Positions 48,933 through 60,765 of a stretch of 64,000 nt of DNA are shown one piece after another. The translations under genes were made by a program, and so were the position numbers. Every line of letters starts with the position of its first letter. Position 1 is the stretch's first letter. Below the pieces are notes generated by a model, which was given only the letters and a program-made list of their open reading frames with translations, was not told the DNA's origin and did not search any database. This DNA is from Ochotona curzoniae (Eukaryota; Chordata; Mammalia; Lagomorpha; Ochotonidae), in the NCBI RefSeq assembly GCF_017591425.1, contig NW_024467106.1, forward strand, positions 21,752,501 to 21,816,500, given 5' to 3'.

Positions 48933-49542
48933 GCATGCTTTAGTTTTGTTGCTTTTCCATGCTGTCTCCCCAACTTCCTGCTACCACCCTTTGGGTAAGA
49001 GTGCTTTCTTCAAAGCTCCTCAAAGTGCTCTTGCACTCTGAAGGCACCTCCCAGGGCTTGTCAGACTTGGTGGTTGTTATTGTCTCTTCTTATTTATCTT
49101 TCCAGCATTACCAAGCAGAGTGTTGCCACACTCATCTGTTTGCCCTAGTGCTCAGCATGGGAGCTGAAACGTGTGTAATGAACATGAACATTCGTGTTCT
49201 GATCCTCTGTACAGCTTTGATTTACCCGTGTTTACCAAACTCATCAACTCTGACCCTGGACCAAGTTCAGGAACATGGCAGACAAGGCCCCTAGGAGAGT
49301 TTATAAACCTACGTGTTGGCTTTCCCTGTCCTTGCCCATAGGCTCCCCTCTCCATCTTAGTTATTGTTAAATTCACTGGTGTTGAGTATATTCACTCTGT
49401 GTCGGTCGTAATAGAGGAAACAAATAATGATTTACATAACTTGAAATCAAGTGATAATCCAATAATACGTACCACATGCAAGCTGAGATTAGAAACTCCT
49501 AGAGAAATATTTATGCACAACAACCTTTAAGAATATAGAAGT
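48933..49542. other. Unique non-coding sequence
   Basis: Nothing recognised. Confidence 0.5.
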
Positions 49543-49845
49543 TCATGGTAGCCTAGTGGCTAAAGTCCTTGCTTTGCATGCCCAGGATCCCATATGGATG
49601 CCAGTTTGTGTCCCAGCTGCCCCACTTCCCATTCAGTTCCCTGCTTGTGACTTGGGAAAGCAGTTGAGTATGGCCCAAATTCTTGGGACCTAGTGCCCAC
49701 CTAACTCCTGGCTCAGGTCCAGGTGTTGTGGCCACTTGGGGAGTGAATCAGTGGATGGAAGACCTTTTTCTCTGTCCTTCTCTCTGTAAATCTGATTTTC
49801 CAGTAAAACTAAATGAATCTTTAAGCATAATAAAAATTAAAAGTA
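49543..49845 (+). mobile_element. CSINE copy
   Basis: Plus-strand copy, slightly shortened in the middle. AAGAATATAGAA and AAGAATACAGCA flank it. Confidence 0.85.
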
Positions 49846-49965
49846 AAAGAATACAGCAATTCTTTCTCATGTGCTGTTTTGCTGTGTGCAGTTTGAGTTA
49901 CCTGAGGTCAACTGTGGTCCAAAAATGTTAAATGGAAATTTTCAGAAATAATAAATTCATACTTT

Positions 49966-50022
49966 TTAAAAATGGGATTGTTTATCTATTTGAAAGAGTA
50001 ACAGAGAGAAAGAAAGGTAGAT

Positions 50023-50065
<43 letters not shown>

Positions 50066-50247
50066 GACAGATGGGCAGCAGGTCTTACATCAGGGGTACA
50101 CTCCCCAAGTGGCTGTAAGAGTCTGGGCCGAGCCACGCTAAACCAGGAGCTTTGTCTGGGTCCTCATTGGGGGTGACAGGGCAAAGCACTTGACCATCTT
50201 CCATTGCTTTTCTTGGGTCACTGGCAGCTGACCATCAGCTCAGACAG
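49966..50247 (-). mobile_element. Old CSINE with (GATA)n
   Basis: Reverse SINE in the Tigger remnant. Its purine-rich segment has expanded into the (GATA)n at 50023-50064. Confidence 0.7.
50023..50064 (+). repeat. (GATA)n microsatellite
   Basis: About ten GATA units inside a SINE; likely polymorphic. Confidence 0.95.
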
Positions 50248-50527
50248 TTTAAATTGCATGCCATTCTGAGTAGTATGATTCAGTGTCCTGCCATCTCGCT
50301 CTGTCCCACCCGGAACATGAATTGTCTCTTTGTGTATCGTATCTATGCTCTACGTGCTACCTGCCCCTTTAGTCACTTAGCAACCACTTCAGTTATCAGA
50401 TCAGCTGTCACAATACCCCAGCGCCTGCGTTCCAGGAACTCTTACTTTACTTAACAATGCAACCAAAGTGCAAACATGCAGTACGCCCAAGGTAAGCTCT
50501 GAAGGGAATAGTTCTTCTTTACTTTGG

Positions 50528-50849
50528 AAAAGATTTGTTTATTATTTGAAAGGCAGGGTGACAGAGAGAAAGCAAGACCTTCCACCTACTGATTCATTCT
50601 TCAACTGCCTGCAGCAGCTGGGGCTGGAATCAGCCGAAGCCAGATGCCAGGAGTCAGGAACTCCTTCCGGGTCTCCCACGTGAGCAGTAGGAGCTCGGTA
50701 CTTGGGCCATCACTTGCTGTCATTGAGGAACATTAGCAGGATGCTGTATCGGAACCAAATGGTAGCGAGGACTTCGACTCAGGCTCCCTACAATGGCATG
50801 CTGGTATCCTACAATGCAGCTTCACCCACTGAGCCACAATACCAACCCA
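50528..50849 (-). mobile_element. Old CSINE copy
   Basis: Reverse SINE (ATTATTTGAAAGGCAGGGTG ... CCACTGAGCCACAATACC). Confidence 0.85.
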
Positions 50850-51882
50850 AGCAATTGTTTCCTTCAGGTGAAGAGGTAAGAAGTTCTCGATCTTGTGAAC
50901 AAAGGAAAAAAAGAATATACGTTGGGCTTACCAAGATACATGGCAAACTTCCTGTGAAACTTTGGAGAAGAAAAAAGAAATTGGTGTGGATTTTACTTCT
51001 GTCCATCAATTGGCTGAAGCCGTAATGCTGAAAGTACTGCGAGGGAAGCCAGAGAGGGCATGACATGGTCCTAGGAAATGCAAGGGATGATAGCATCTGT
51101 GGTTTCTGCCACCCCCCAGGGGCCTGGGGACATACCACCTGGCATGGACAAGGGTGGGGGACCACAGAGACTGCTAGCAATGGATGAATGCTCGCTGAGT
51201 TCCTGATGCTTTGCTAAGTGTCTTGAGCGTGTCATCTTCTTCTGTGCGGCCCCCAGCTTCAGGAGGCAAATATTCCCACTGCCTCCATCACACAGAAGGG
51301 GAAACCACAGCAGCTGTTTGAGCAGCTCTGGCTCCCGGGTACAGTCTCTGAGCTCTGTGCCAAGGCATCTGGCCTGGCAATAGTGCCATCTCCCAGTGCC
51401 TTCAGCCTTCAGGCTCCATTAGGGCCCCCTTGGCATCTGCGTCCCTGGACTGGAAATGGATCACACACCTGTCTTTCTCTCAGGTCCTTGTGTGATCACC
51501 CAGGCTCAGCTTGTCCTCTGCTGCGCTGAATCCGTCTCTTGTTTGCAACCTGTCCAGGAGTGGAGCTCTCAGACTGCCATTGGGTCTCTGTGTCCCTGCA
51601 CACCTGGCTGCTGCTGTTCAGGCCCACTGTCCCTTCCTCAGAATCCTCAGGATTCACAACACTTGTGTTTTTGGGACAGGCGTGTCTTCTTTTTAAAGAT
51701 ATCCGAGCTATGTGTGAGTGTACTTCACAAAGTTTGCAAAAACAGAAGATGGGTTTACGTGACTGCAGGACGCTTTTGTCAAATCTGTACAGTCAAGGGG
51801 TTTTCAGAAATTCACAGAAAACGCACACTGTTATGACACAAATACACGTGGATTTCAAAATCTTTTGGCAGAATAAACTTTT
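50850..51882. other. Unique non-coding sequence
   Basis: No gene is recognised. About 51250-51310 is faintly MIR-like. Confidence 0.45.
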
Positions 51883-52162
51883 ATTTTTTAACTTGGAAGA
51901 CAGAATTACAGAGAGACAGCATGCTAGAGAGAGATGTGTTCTGTTTAGTGGTTCATTCCCCAAATGGGTGTAATGCCAGAAGCTGGGCCAAGCTGAAACC
52001 AGGAACCAGGAGTGTCATCCAACACTCCCACGTAGGTTCATGGACCCAAAGACCTGAGCCATCTTCTGCCATTTCCACACGTTTCCACACATTAGCAGGG
52101 AGGACTTGAGATGCCAGCACTGCAGGTGGCAGCTTGACCCATTATGTCACAATGCCAGTCCC
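51883..52162 (-). mobile_element. Old CSINE copy
   Basis: Reverse SINE (GGAAGACAGAATTACAGAG ... ATGTCACAATGCCAGTCCCC), internally shortened. Confidence 0.75.
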
Positions 52163-52205
52163 CGAATTTACATTTTAATTTTGTTAGTTTTAAGAATTTA
52201 CATTT

Positions 52206-52534
52206 GGGCCTGGCACGGTGGCGCAAGTGGTTAAGGTCCTCGCCTTGCACGCCCAGGATCCCATATGGGCACCGGTTCTAATCCCGGCAGCCCCGCTTCC
52301 CTTCCAGCTCCCTGCCTGTGGCCTGGGAAAGCAGTCGAGGACGGCCCAAAGCTTTGGGACCCTGCACCCGCGTGGGAGACCCTGAAGAGGCTCCTGGATT
52401 CGGATTGGCATAGCATCGGCCGTTGCGCTCACTTGGGGAGTGAAACATCGGACGGAAGATCTTCCTCTCTGTCTCTCCTCTCTGTATATCCGCCTTTCCA
52501 ATAAAAAAATAATAAAAATAAATCTTTTTAAAAA
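52206..52534 (+). mobile_element. Young CSINE, subtype B
   Basis: Near-consensus plus copy between AATTTACATTT repeats (about 52195 and 52536), with the ATAGCATCGGCCG subtype-B state. Confidence 0.94.
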
Positions 52535-52567
52535 AATTTACATTTTAATTTTATAAATTTTTAAAAT

Positions 52568-52712
52568 GTGGGGCTGATGTTGAGGAGCCGTGGGTGAAAC
52601 TGCCGTTGACGATGCTAGCATCGCATACAGGTGCTGGTTTGAGTCCTGTCCAATCTGCTTCCCGTCCAGCTTCTTGTTAACGCATCTTGGCAGCCTCTAA
52701 GTATCAAACCTA
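52568..52712 (+). mobile_element. Old CSINE 5' half
   Basis: Head and body start only (GGTGCTGGTTTGAGTCCTG B-box region). Confidence 0.55.
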
Positions 52713-53940
52713 TTACGATCTTTTTCTCTTCCAGGATGCGCATGCATGCCCACACTGAGTAGATGAAAGGACTCAGATGATTTCAAATTGAAGTTTATTA
52801 TCCAACAGGTAACAACTTCGGCGTTTTTATTTTTTCAGAGCTTTGGGGAATTTGGGATTCCATGATGTAGACCTGCCTCAGGGTGCAGGTTATGACAAGG
52901 TCCCTGCGAGCCATTTCTGCGCAGACTGTGCCTACGGGAAGTACAGCAGCCACGGAGTGTGAGGCTGCTCTGGGGTGGGAGGGTCAGGCTGCGTAAGACA
53001 CCGCCATCCTCTGGCAGGTGCCTGGGACGAGCTTCCTACTAAGGGGCACTGCCGGACGGAGGCAGCGGGTCGCCGTGCTGAGGAGAGCTGGACTGAGTAT
53101 CCAGCCTAGGCTGTAGCGGTGCTGCAGGCACGTGTGAAGAGAGCAAGCCCAAATCTCTGTCTTGCAAACAAATCATTTACCTAAATCGCAAAGAGGCAGC
53201 TCTTCTTCTCTGCCTCTTCCACATGCCCTCTTGCAGCCCGCCTCCTCACGCTGCCCAGGTGCCCTGAGCGCCGAGGCCACCACTGGCTGCCTTCACACCC
53301 TCTAACCGCCTCTCCGGATGTGCAGGCGTTGCCTCTGCCCTTGCGTCTCTGCCGTCCTGTGCATTTCCACTAGGGCTCCTTAAGGTAAGGCGCTCCTGAA
53401 GCAGCTGGAGGTTTTCTTGCAGAAAGCAGGGTCACGTGCAACCCAGGGATGACTTTTCTGCAAAGACCCCACGGACAGCCACCTTCCCAGAGGAAGGCGC
53501 ACCCCTGCCAGCCCTCTCTTAGGAGGTGATGAACAGGCTGGGCCAGTCGCTTGATCCTCAAGGCGCAGCCAGGTCTGGCCCTTCCCCACTTGACAAGACT
53601 GTGCTTTGGGAACACACTTGGCAGGCACAGGCGGCACCGCGTCCACCGGGTACCTAGGGCAGCTTGTAAAGCCCTGTTGTTGCTTCTGTGACGACACCGC
53701 ACCGCGGAATGGGAAAGGCCCTTTCCAATCCAGGCCATTATTATGTGGGTCCTATTTCGGCCGCAGACACCACGTGGGAAGCCAGGCCTCTGCTGTTACT
53801 TCAGCCTCGGGGTTGAAAACATCCGAACAGTGGAATCTTTTTTGTGCCTGGCTCCAGTCTCGAATGCACAGACTTTGGACTCACAATTGTCTCCACCTAT
53901 CAGCGCCCAGAGCACCAGGGCCTCCTGGGGCCCAGCCGCT
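52713..53940. other. Unique GC-moderate sequence
   Basis: No repeat. The minus strand of 52780-52940 shows a short open frame after a TTCCCGTAG acceptor-like site and then an AATAAA (see findings). Not called as a gene. Confidence 0.4.
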
Positions 53941-54610
53941 TCCTTTGTCTCTGGCTTGCTTGCTTGAGGCTGGCATCCTCCCCACCGCCTTGGCCGGATG
54001 CCCAAGGCCCAGGAAACCAGGGAATCCCGGCCATCTCTCGGCGTGAGGGGAGAGGCGGGTGAGAGGACCGCTGACGCGTGCGGGAGGACCCGGCGGAGCA
54101 AACACAAGGGACGGGGCCCGGGTGGTTGGCAGCGCGGGCCGCGGCCGCTGGCGCCCCTCCGTGGCGGGCGCGGGAACTGCAGGCCTCCGTGCGGGCTTGC
54201 AGGACGGGTTGGTTTGGCTGCTTTGAAGAGGCCGCAGCGGGCTCCCTGGGAGGAATGCAGACCTGTCTGCACCCGAAGGCCCCAGCCGAGTCCAAAAGGG
54301 GCGGAGCGCGGCCGGGCGGCTGGCACAGGGGCCCCACCTCGCCTGGGCGGACACGGGTCCCTGGCACGGGGCCTGGAGAGTGGGCCAGGCAGGCGGCTCC
54401 GGGCTCCGGGCCCCGGCCCAGCCACGCTGCTTTTCCCACTACTGCGGGAAACCCCGCTGGGGCTCCTCCTGGACCTGCAGAACCGGGCCTGGGAGGGAGG
54501 TCGTGGGTCCTGAGGGCTCCTTCGTGCTGCCCCCTGCCCCTGCCCTCGGCGCCCTCCCCTGACTCCCGTCCCAGCGCCCCGCTCCAGGATGCCCAAGGGA
54601 TCTGAGGCTG
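53941..54610. promoter_or_regulatory. Orphan CpG island ~54 kb downstream of KLF4
   Basis: Dense CpG (for example GGGCCGCGGCCGCTGGCGCC at about 54136-54155) flanked by ordinary DNA. It has no recognisable coding gene or repeat. The long open frames here (including 307 codons on the minus strand, 53796-54719) look like composition artefacts. The position invites comparison with the distal Klf4 enhancers of mouse; this is inferred, not shown. Confidence 0.5.
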
Positions 54611-54927
54611 AGCAGCAGCTGAGCTGTACTTCTAATCTTGAAGAGTGTGTGGGGGGGAAAGAGTGCAAGTATTCTATTTCATTTTTGTCTCCTGAATTAG
54701 TAAAACAATTGTAATTCATTTTGCCTTTTTTTTTAATATGCTACTAGAAATTTTAAAATGACAGGAGTGTCCCACTGAACAGCGTTATTCTTATCAACTC
54801 CAATGTGCCAAGCTGCTTCCCTGCCACCCCAGGCGCTTGCTATTCATTCTGCTGAACACCTAGAAAGAGGTTCCTTTCAGCCTGACTTCTTTCTTGGCTT
54901 TTAAATCTAAACTCAAAATTCTTCCAT
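54611..54927. other. A/T-rich unique sequence
   Basis: Nothing recognised. Confidence 0.5.
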
Positions 54928-55251
54928 TTTTTTTTTGTAAATTCTTTTGAAAGGAAGTCAGAGAGAGAGAGGGAGTAACAGAGAGGAAGATCTTCCATCC
55001 GCTGGTTCTTTCCCCAGATGGCTGTTAAAGGCCAGAGCTGGGCCAGATTGATGCCAGGAGCCAGCAGTTCTGTCTGGATCTCCCGTGAGGGTGCAGAGGC
55101 CCAAGCATTCGCGACATCTTGCACTGCTTCCACAGTCATGTCAGCAGGGAGCTGGATCGGGAACGAATCGGCCAGGATTTACACCGGTAGCCATGTGGGA
55201 CACTGGCATTGCAGGCAGTGTTTTAATCCGCTATGCCACAACACTAGTGCC
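54928..55251 (-). mobile_element. Old CSINE copy
   Basis: Reverse SINE (CTTTTGAAAGGAAGTCAGAG ... TATGCCACAACACTAGTGCC). Confidence 0.85.
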
Positions 55252-57177
55252 TAAAACCAAATTTCTCGCACTCAACAATTTCCCTCAAGCCCTCTTTCAT
55301 CGCATCATCCAATCTTATTGTCCCCTCAAGCTTTACACTCTCTTCATATTGTGCCTGTCCCTCTCTTAACTTCTTTTATCCTTCAAATGCAAGTGAGAGC
55401 CCAGGCCTTGACCGTCTTACCTGTGCCCAGAGTAAATATTGTGGAATGAAGGCTGAAGGGCTCCTGGGTGCGGGGTTGTGACTTCTGCAAATGCCTTTGT
55501 TTGCAGCAAGTGGGAAGTCTGGTGTGCGTGTGTGTGTTTCGGTGGCCGCCCCCAGGGTGCCTTCTCAGGCCTTTCCCACTCACCTGCTTGGAGAAAGGGG
55601 AAAGCAGGAGACCCAGGCCGTACGGGACTCACCTCTGTGGCTGGTTCGCAATTGACCCTCACAATGCATGTACACGGTTTCTAGTCTCGGTCCGCCAGAG
55701 GTTTCGCAGCCTGAGTAGGCAGGTGCTTGCCCCCCCTTGAAGCGTGAGTGTCATAGGAAGAGCCCTTTCAAGAGACCCTTTGTGAGGATTTGGGATTTGG
55801 GATTTAGGTCCCAGCTAAAGGTGTTTTTGCTCTGTTGTGTATTCCAAAGTCACTTAGCTGGCACGGCCAGGTCTCCATTAACCAACCCGCCAGAGTGCTT
55901 GAGGCAAAGAGGTGTCCTGGTTAATTTAACTTCCTGGCTAAGCATCAACTCATTAGAATATCCTTATTGAAAATAGGAGCAGCATATGAATCCATTTTCC
56001 AGCTCGAGAAAGCCGTGTCATTGGACAAAATCACAGTTCTTAGAAAGTGTGGTACGGTAACGCTGGTACTCGTTTCTAACATGAAGCTGAATCCGGGGCT
56101 CAGCCAGGGTCACCTGTAGGAGACTGTTAACAGCCTGGCTGTTAAGCATGGCCACCTGAACTCCAGCAAGCTATAACTTTATGACCTCCTGCACCCTTTT
56201 CTTGGGGTGGGGGGAGGGAGTTGGTGGGGGGTGGTCTTACCCAGCATTGGGGAGATTGTGGGGTTGAGAGTTGAGAGTGTACCCAAAATGCCTGGCTCAG
56301 TACCTGCCTTGGACAAGTGCCCAGCATTTATTCTCATTGTCTCCAGTGTTACCGACTGGGCCAGTGCTAGGATGGAGCCAGCTCCCAGTCCCCACCTGTA
56401 TCCGGGGCCCTGGGTGAGCTCTTTCTCTCCCTGGCCTCAGTTTCCCCTTGGGGAGGGAAGGAGGTCCTGAAGATCTGATTTTCACCAGGAACATGGATTC
56501 AGGATGCCCTGGGGTCTTTGCCAAGTTAGGGGCTCAGCCTGGCTGTGGAAACCTGGATCTTTCCTCTCCTGGCTGGAACAGCCCCCCTTTCAGGACCTCC
56601 CAGGTGCTGGTTTCCAGCCCAGATGAGCTGTTGTCAGCCAAGTAAGTGTCCCCTGCGTGGGCTGGCATCTGCGTGGTGGAAAGGCAGACCTGAGACGCCC
56701 TCTGCAGGAAGCAGCGCTGCCTGCCCTCAGCCACCAGATGTTCAGTGTCCAGGCCTGGGCCCCAGGGATTGACTCAGGCTCTGGAGAACAGACAAAACAT
56801 TAAACTCGCAAAGGCACGCCTTATCCTGTGCAGGGTAAGACGCTGTCCTCAGGGGCTGGCTGGCACTCCTGTCTGGGATCACTGCCTTCACACTTGCCCC
56901 ACTCCTTCCTTGTCATTGCCACCCACCCTGGTCCCCACTTACAACCCTGCAAGAGTGCAGCATGCTTTGGTTGTTGGTCAGGAGAGCACCACTTGCGTTG
57001 CTTGGCACTGAGGCTCCTCCCTGAGCAAGGCAGATGGCGCAGCAGCCAAAGCAGCCCAAGCCTCCTGTTCGTGGAAGAAGAGGCAGCATCGGGAGAGGGT
57101 AAATCATGATATCTTACAATCAATTCTGTAAAATACTTGGTTTAAATTGTGACTCTCTTCGGTAAGAAATTGTTTAT
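55252..57177. other. Unique non-coding sequence
   Basis: Nearly 2 kb with no transposon, unusually long for this desert. No gene is recognised. It is a reasonable place to look for conserved regulatory DNA. Confidence 0.5.
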
Positions 57178-57179
57178 AA

Positions 57180-57465
57180 GGCCTGGCCCCGTGGCACAGT
57201 AGATTAAGCCTCTGCTTATGGTGCCCGCAGTTTGAGTCCTGGTTGCTTCCACTTTTGATCCAGTTCCCTGATCGTGGACCCAGGAAAGCAGTGGGAGATG
57301 GCCCAAATCCTGGGACCACTGGCTCCTGGCTTTGGGTGAGCTCAGCTCAGCTCTGGCTGTGGTGACCATTTGGAAGTGAACCAGCAGATGGGAAAGCTTC
57401 TTCTTTGTCTTTCTCTCTGTATGATTCTGCCTTTCAAATAAAAATAAATAAAATAAAAAAAAAAT
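57180..57465 (+). mobile_element. CSINE copy
   Basis: Plus-strand copy (GGCCTGGCCCCGTGGCACAG ... CTTTCAAATAAAAATAAATA). Confidence 0.88.
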
Positions 57466-57534
57466 ACCACTGGAGCTTTTGTCAGGGCACTTGAGGCCCC
57501 CTGGGAAGGCAGCCCACGAGCCTCTCTGGGCTCA

Positions 57535-57746
57535 TTTTTTTTTCTTTTTTCTTTTTTCTTTTTCTTCTCTCAGCTCCTCTTTCTTTCTTTCTTTCTTTTT
57601 TTTTTTCTTCTTTTTTAAAGATGTATTTATTTTTATTGGAAAGTCAGATCTACAGAGAGAGGAGGAGAGACAGAGAGAAAGAGCCTTCCTCCGCTGACTC
57701 ACTTCCCAAGTGGCTGCAACGGTTGGAGCTGAGCCGATCTGAAGGG
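57535..57746 (-). mobile_element. CSINE 3' half with long T/C-rich tail
   Basis: The T/C-rich run 57535-57615 is the reverse of a long impure A tail. The SINE body stops at about 57746, so the tRNA-like head is missing. Confidence 0.75.
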
Positions 57747-59151
57747 GGCAGGGTAAGTGCAGGCGCAAGGGGATGAAATTTAGGGAAAGTGGAGCCTGTG
57801 GAAGAAAAAGCAAGTGCTTTGGGACAAAGCAAAGGTGTAAAGGGCCTGGGTGACTTTTTTCCCTTGGAGTCTACAGGCACAATTATTGTCCAAGGTCCTA
57901 CCTCATCAGGTCATGCATATTAAAATTCACTCACATCTCATATTAGACATGAGTTATAGATAGCTACCTAACAGTGTGGCCAGTCACAAAGATGGCTGAC
58001 ATGATTTTCAGTAGACATCTCATTACATGTTTACTAATTTACTCCCAGCAGGAAACATACACGTACTGGTATACAGAGTGGATCCAGAAGCTGTATTTGC
58101 AATGCACACCCCGTCCTCCCTGGCCTAGCTAATTCCCGTCACTGCCTCTGAGACTCTCTCTGACACCAAGACTGACTGACTTCTGCTGCAAACGTCATTT
58201 TGCCTGCATCTGTAGGGGAAAAGTGTGACAGGAAGCCCTGCACCTTCTGCTAACTCCCTGCCTGACTTTACCCTTTGACCTTGGCCACCCTGAGCACCAG
58301 ACTGGGTCCAGTTCAGTCCTGTGTCCTCAGCACTGGGCTAGTGCCAGGATCGTGGTGTTATCTCATTTGCTGGCTGGAGTACAGCCAGGGGAACTGGAGA
58401 TGAAGGGATGGATGCCTGCATGGTGATGTGGGCAGGTGCATGGATGGACTGATGGAAAGGCTTAGCTTCGGAGTGTCAGAAAGGAGAGCTGCAGCTGATA
58501 TTTCTGCTTGCTCCTGGATATCCTTGAAGTAGTGATGCAGGCAGGAAACTTAACGTCACCACTTATTCCATGAGCTGGTTCATGGGGCTTTCCTTTCCTG
58601 ATACTGTCTTCCCTTGTAAAACAGACCCATGATGCCTGAGTTACAGAATTATACGGTGTTAAGTGGATGACTTGCATGAATTATAAAGACATTTTCACAT
58701 CTGAACTGTTGTCACTGCCCCATCCAGATTCCACCCAGCAGTCCTCCTGGCCTAAGCAGCAGCTTCCTCCGTTTAACAACCCTCTGCCCCATCCTTCACC
58801 TGCTCGCTCATCACCAGGGCATCCAGGATGCCAACACGCTTCAGGATCCAACGCCCTATAACAGTTCTCATGGGCAGGGCCTTGATGCTGGGAGGTCAGC
58901 AAAGGCAGTGGGCTGCCTTTCCATGAGCCAATTGTCTTCCCTGCCAGGGCACTGGACCAAACTTGCCAACGAGTCAGCCTCTGCAGTAGAATGACATGCC
59001 AGCGTTGCAATCAGTAAACTCCATAGTGTGGCCAACTCTGGACGGAGGATGCTAATGGCAAGGGAAAAGAAAAAGAATCAACAGCTTGTGCCAATAAGAA
59101 AAAAAGAGGAAAAACTTTTGACTGAAAAAAGAATAAGGAGATACAGCAATC
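57747..59151. other. Unique non-coding sequence
   Basis: No gene is recognised. A MIR or L2-like piece may lie at about 58310-58350. Confidence 0.45.
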
Positions 59152-59166
59152 AAATATCTTATATGG

Positions 59167-59499
59167 GGCCCGGCGCGGTGGCGCAAGTGGTTAAAGGTCC
59201 TCGCCTTGCACGCCCGGGATCCCATATGGGCGCCGGTTCTAATCCCGGCAGCCCCGCTTCCCTTCCAGCTCCCTGCCTGTGGCCTGGGAAAGCAGTCGAG
59301 GACAGCCCAAAGCTTTGGGAACCTGCACCCGCGTGGGAGACCCGGAAGAGGCTCCTGGCTTCGGATCGGCATAGTATCGGCCCGTTGCGCTCACTTGGGG
59401 AGTGAATCATCGGACGGAAGACCTTCCTCTCTGTCTCTCCTCTCTGTATATCCGCCTTTCCAATGAAAAAATAATAAAAATAAATCTTTAAAAAAAAAA
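59167..59499 (+). mobile_element. Young CSINE, subtype A
   Basis: Near-identical to the copy at 17.3 kb. Exact TSD AAATATCTTATATGG at 59152-59166 and 59500-59514. Confidence 0.96.
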
Positions 59500-59600
59500 A
59501 AATATCTTATATGGATCTTATTTGTATTTTGATTGGAACATATCAATTTCATATGATTGGAACACTAAATATGGGGCAGTAGTATGAAATTAATTTTTTA

Positions 59601-59917
59601 AAGATTTATTCATTTTTACCGCAAAGTCAGATATACAGAGTAGAGAAAGAGAGGAAGATCTTCCATCAGAGGGTTCACTCCCCAAGTGACCACAACAGCC
59701 AGTGCTGTGCTGATCCGAAACCAGGAGCCAGGAGCTCTCCCAGGTCTCCCACGCAGGTGCAGGGTCCCAAGGCTTTGGGCCATCCTCAACTGTTTTTCCA
59801 GGTCACATGCAGGGAAATGGATGGAAATGGGGCTGCTGAGATTAGAACCGGTGCCCATATGGGATCCCAGTGCATTCAAGGTGAGGACTTTAGCCACTAG
59901 GCCACTACACTGGGCCT
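59601..59917 (-). mobile_element. CSINE copy with TSD
   Basis: Reverse copy between GAAATTAATTTTT repeats (about 59586 and 59918). Confidence 0.9.
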
Positions 59918-59929
59918 GAAATTAATTTT

Positions 59930-60238
59930 TAAAATGAATTTACTTAAAAGATAGAGAGACAGGCACAGAAAAATAAAGGGATTTTCTATCAGCTGATTCC
60001 TTTGCCTAATGCCCGCAACAGACGGATCTGAGCCAGCAGAAGCCAGCAACTGAAAACTCAGTCCACTTCTCCCATGTGAGCAGCAGGGACCCAACTCCTT
60101 GGGCCATCATAGCTGCTTCCCAGAGCACGTGTGCATTAGCAGGAACCTGCAAGGGGGAGCCGAGCCAGGACCTGAACCCAGCCACTCTGATGTGTGAAAC
60201 AGACATCCCAAACAGCACCTTCACTGCTGTTGTAAGCC
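59930..60238 (-). mobile_element. Old CSINE copy
   Basis: Diverged reverse SINE adjoining the younger copy (AGGACCTGAACCCAGCCACT body). Confidence 0.65.
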
Positions 60239-60515
60239 CTAGACAGGGATGGCAGCACTCCAGGTGAGCACCGGTATCAGTTCCTAGTGCTCCATTTATG
60301 ATGCGCCTCCTTGCTAATGTGCTGGGGAAGAGAGCAAGCGATGACCCCAGTGCTTGGGCATCTGCCACCGTGTGGGAGACTCGGTGACGTTCTCGGCATG
60401 AGCCCTGGCTGTTGAGACCATCAGGGCAGGGAACCAGCAGAGGCAGGTTCTCGATATCTCTCTGTTTCATTCTCCGTCCCTCTTTGTAACTCAGCCTTTC
60501 AAATATCACTTTTTG
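60239..60515 (+). mobile_element. Old CSINE copy (inverted pair)
   Basis: Plus-strand SINE head-to-head with the previous one, ending TTTGTAACTCAGCCTTTC. Confidence 0.65.
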
Positions 60516-60765
60516 ATCTTCAAAAGAAATAACTTTAAATCTTCTAGGTATGATTGTATTATTGTGTACATGTCTCCCATTTTTTATCATTTAGAAACAA
60601 CCCCGAAATATTACCAAGTGAGATTATGTGAGATGCAGACTTTAATTCAACACGGCGGAATGTGCAGGAAGCCGAGGGCCTGGGAACATGTATAATGTCT
60701 ATGCACTGAGATACGCTGCGGTTGATTTCATGGCACCTCTTTACACTATTCTTTCTCTCTCTCTC
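60516..60765. other. Unassigned spacer
   Basis: Possibly a DNA-transposon remnant (CCCATTTTTTATCATTTAGA); not assigned. Confidence 0.35.

Larger units (their letters stand above)
49880..50490 (+). mobile_element. Tigger (pogo-type) DNA transposon remnant, split by a SINE
   Basis: GTTACCTGAGGTCAACTGTG then GTCCAAAAATGTTAAATGGA on the left; TTAAATTGCATGCCATTCTG, TTATCAGATCAGCTGTCACA and ACAATGCAACCAAAGTGCAA on the right. It is interrupted at 49966-50247. Confidence 0.75.

Noticed and set aside
53796..54719. 307-codon open frame on the minus strand over the CpG island
   Set aside because: Arg/Pro/Gly-rich low-complexity translation, overlapping long frames on both strands, and no recognisable domain. 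This is what GC-rich DNA with few stops produces.
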